A stretch of 6,956 nucleotides of DNA from Rhodospirillales bacterium. GTDB lineage: Bacteria > Pseudomonadota > Alphaproteobacteria > Rhodospirillales > JASLLV01. The translations under genes were made by a program, and so were the position numbers. Location: assembly GCA_030754475.1 (NCBI GenBank), contig JASMAE010000121.1:1-6956 (forward strand). Direction: 5' to 3'. Below, piece after piece: positions 5,827 through 6,956 of the stretch; the stretch's first letter is position 1; every line of letters starts with the position of its first letter. The notes under the pieces were generated by a model, which searched no databases, was not told the DNA's origin, and saw only the letters and a program-made list of their open reading frames with translations.

Positions 5827-6615
5827 TCAACGCCCGGTGAAGACGGGTTTGCGTTTTTCCATGAACGCCCGGCGCCCCTCGACATAATCGGCGCTCTCGA
5901 AGCAGGTCTCGACGAGGCGCTCGCACGCGGCCAAGTCGCGGTCGTCCGGGTTCTTGGCGATCTCGGCCACGATCCGCTTGATCGAGGCCACCGTCAGCGG
6001 CGCATTCTGGGCGATGACCTCCGCGATCTCGGCGACCGCGCCTTCAAGCGCATCCGCCGCGAACACGCGGTTGACGAGGCCCATCGCCAGCGCCTCGGCC
6101 GCGTCGAACCGCCGCGCGGTGAAGAATATCTCCTTGGCGAACGCGGGGCCCACCGCGTCGCACAGGCGCTTGACGCCGGCGTAGCCGTAGCCGAGCCCCA
6201 GCTTCGCCGCCGGAATCCCGAACGAGGACCGGTCCGAACACATCCGCAGATCGCAACAAAACGCCACCGACATGCCACCGCCAAGACAGTAGCCGTCGAT
6301 CATGGCGATGGTCGGCTTGGCGATCGCGGCCAGTGCATCGGCGGCGCGCGCGGTGGTGGCGTTGTAGTGGGTAACGGCCTCCTTGCCGGCGCGTTCGTCC
6401 TCGAAGCGCGAGATGTCGGCGCCCGAGACGAAGGCCCGCTCGCCCGCACCTGTGACCACCACCACCCGGACGTCCTCATCCGCCGCGAAGTCCTCGGCGA
6501 TGGCGATCACGGCTTCCCACATCTCGAGCGAAACGGCGTTGTGGCGCTCGGGGTTGTTGAAGGTCATGCGCGCGATCGCGCCCGCCCTCTCGCTCAGCAT
6601 GGTTCCGGTGCTCAT
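5827..6615 (-). CDS. Enoyl-CoA hydratase/isomerase (crotonase) family protein lacking classical hydratase glutamates
   Basis: A 262-residue crotonase-fold protein, the normal length for the family, which acts on acyl-CoA thioesters in the cytoplasm. The core is recognisable: TFNNPERHNAVS near residue 19, the first oxyanion-hole segment FVSGADISRF (62-71), and the second, IDGYCLGGGMSVAFCCDLR (106-124). In classical hydratases a Glu follows GGGC and another follows the FGxP turn; here those places hold Ser116 and Ala136. Hydration of enoyl-CoA by the usual mechanism is therefore doubtful, and an isomerase, thioesterase, decarboxylase or other crotonase activity is as likely. The start has a strong AAGGGGA four bases upstream. 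The gene follows the class III CoA-transferase by 69 bases on the same strand, consistent with a small acyl-CoA operon. The substrate cannot be told from sequence. Confidence 0.9.
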   Translation of the reverse strand: MSTGTMLSERAGAIARMTFNNPERHNAVSLEMWEAVIAIAEDFAADEDVRVVVVTGAGERAFVSGADISRFEDERAGKEAVTHYNATTARAADALAAIAKPTIAMIDGYCLGGGMSVAFCCDLRMCSDRSSFGIPAAKLGLGYGYAGVKRLCDAVGPAFAKEIFFTARRFDAAEALAMGLVNRVFAADALEGAVAEIAEVIAQNAPLTVASIKRIVAEIAKNPDDRDLAACERLVETCFESADYVEGRRAFMEKRKPVFTGR

Positions 6616-6684
6616 CTCGTCCCCTTCGTCGGCGACCCTAGCGCCTTATCCGTTCGTCGATATTCCGCATGCGTGGACAACGAT

Positions 6685-6956
6685 CTAAACGATCTCGCGC
6701 CGCCTGAGCTCGGCGATCTCGTCCGCGCTCAAGCCCAGTGTGCCCAAGATCTCGTCCGAGTGCTCGCCGCGGGCCGGCGCCGGGCTCGTGATCTTGCTCG
6801 GCGTGCGCGACATGGCGATGGGCTGGCCCACCAGCGTCACAGGTTCCTCGGTGGGCGAGTCCACGATTTGCGCGATGCCGAGATGCTTCACCTGGGGATC
6901 GGCGAAAACCTGATCGATGGTGTTGATCTCGCCCGACGGAACGCCCTCGCGGGTGA
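6685..6956 (-). CDS. Class III (CaiB/BaiF) CoA-transferase, C-terminal part
   Basis: The minus-strand frame is open from the window edge to a TAG at 6687-6685, giving the last 89 or so residues of a protein that starts outside the window. The segment GVPSGEINTIDQVFADPQ, then LVGQPIAMSRTPSKI, PAPARGEHSDEIL and LGLSADEIAELRRREIV, matches the C-terminal end of class III CoA-transferases, which move CoA between organic acids through an aspartyl-CoA intermediate. The catalytic Asp lies in the missing N-terminal part, so activity cannot be judged. The gene ends 69 bases before the crotonase start and probably shares its transcript, the transferase activating an acid that the crotonase then acts on. 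An internal Met at 6891 is not the start. Confidence 0.9.
   Translation of the reverse strand, partial: TREGVPSGEINTIDQVFADPQVKHLGIAQIVDSPTEEPVTLVGQPIAMSRTPSKITSPAPARGEHSDEILGTLGLSADEIAELRRREIV

Noticed and set aside
5097..5885. 262-codon minus-strand open frame opposite the unknown gene
   Set aside because: Considered because the plus-strand gene is broken, but it is Pro/Arg/Ser-rich without a family pattern, has no good ribosome site, and overlaps the crotonase end.

Overview
The window is GC-rich chromosomal DNA that most resembles an alphaproteobacterium, probably of the Rhodospirillales or a related order. The grounds are family resemblance only: a short-form COQ7 hydroxylase encoded directly after a DsbB, a YqaA-type DedA protein, a DUF2336 protein and a crotonase next to a class III CoA-transferase. 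No database search was possible, so the taxon is an inference.

Layout. Positions 1-1493 are most of an IS1380-family insertion sequence on the minus strand. Its transposase is complete and its right end lies against a TTAA site, but its left end falls outside the window. About 95 bp further on is a minus-strand tRNA-Leu (anticodon CAA) with encoded CCA and a plausible sigma70-type promoter. From about 1840 to 3577 three plus-strand genes lie close together: a YqaA/DedA-like membrane protein, DsbB (periplasmic disulfide formation) and COQ7 (ubiquinone biosynthesis). dsbB and coq7 overlap by the bases ATGA. DsbB hands electrons to ubiquinone and COQ7 helps make ubiquinone, so the pairing is functionally sensible.

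Positions 3615-4731 encode a DUF2336 protein and 4915-5732 an unrecognised protein. Each is readable as one continuous protein only if a single-base frameshift is allowed, near 3660 and near 5117 respectively. The second protein, once rejoined, has a segment order reminiscent of a degenerate GGDEF domain. These two genes and the GANTC-rich spacer between them are the least explained part of the window.

From 5827 to the end, on the minus strand, are a crotonase-family protein lacking both classical hydratase glutamates and, upstream of it, the C-terminal part of a class III (CaiB/BaiF) CoA-transferase. They look like a short acyl-CoA operon that converges on the unknown gene. I saw no CRISPR array, phage genes, riboswitch or defence system.
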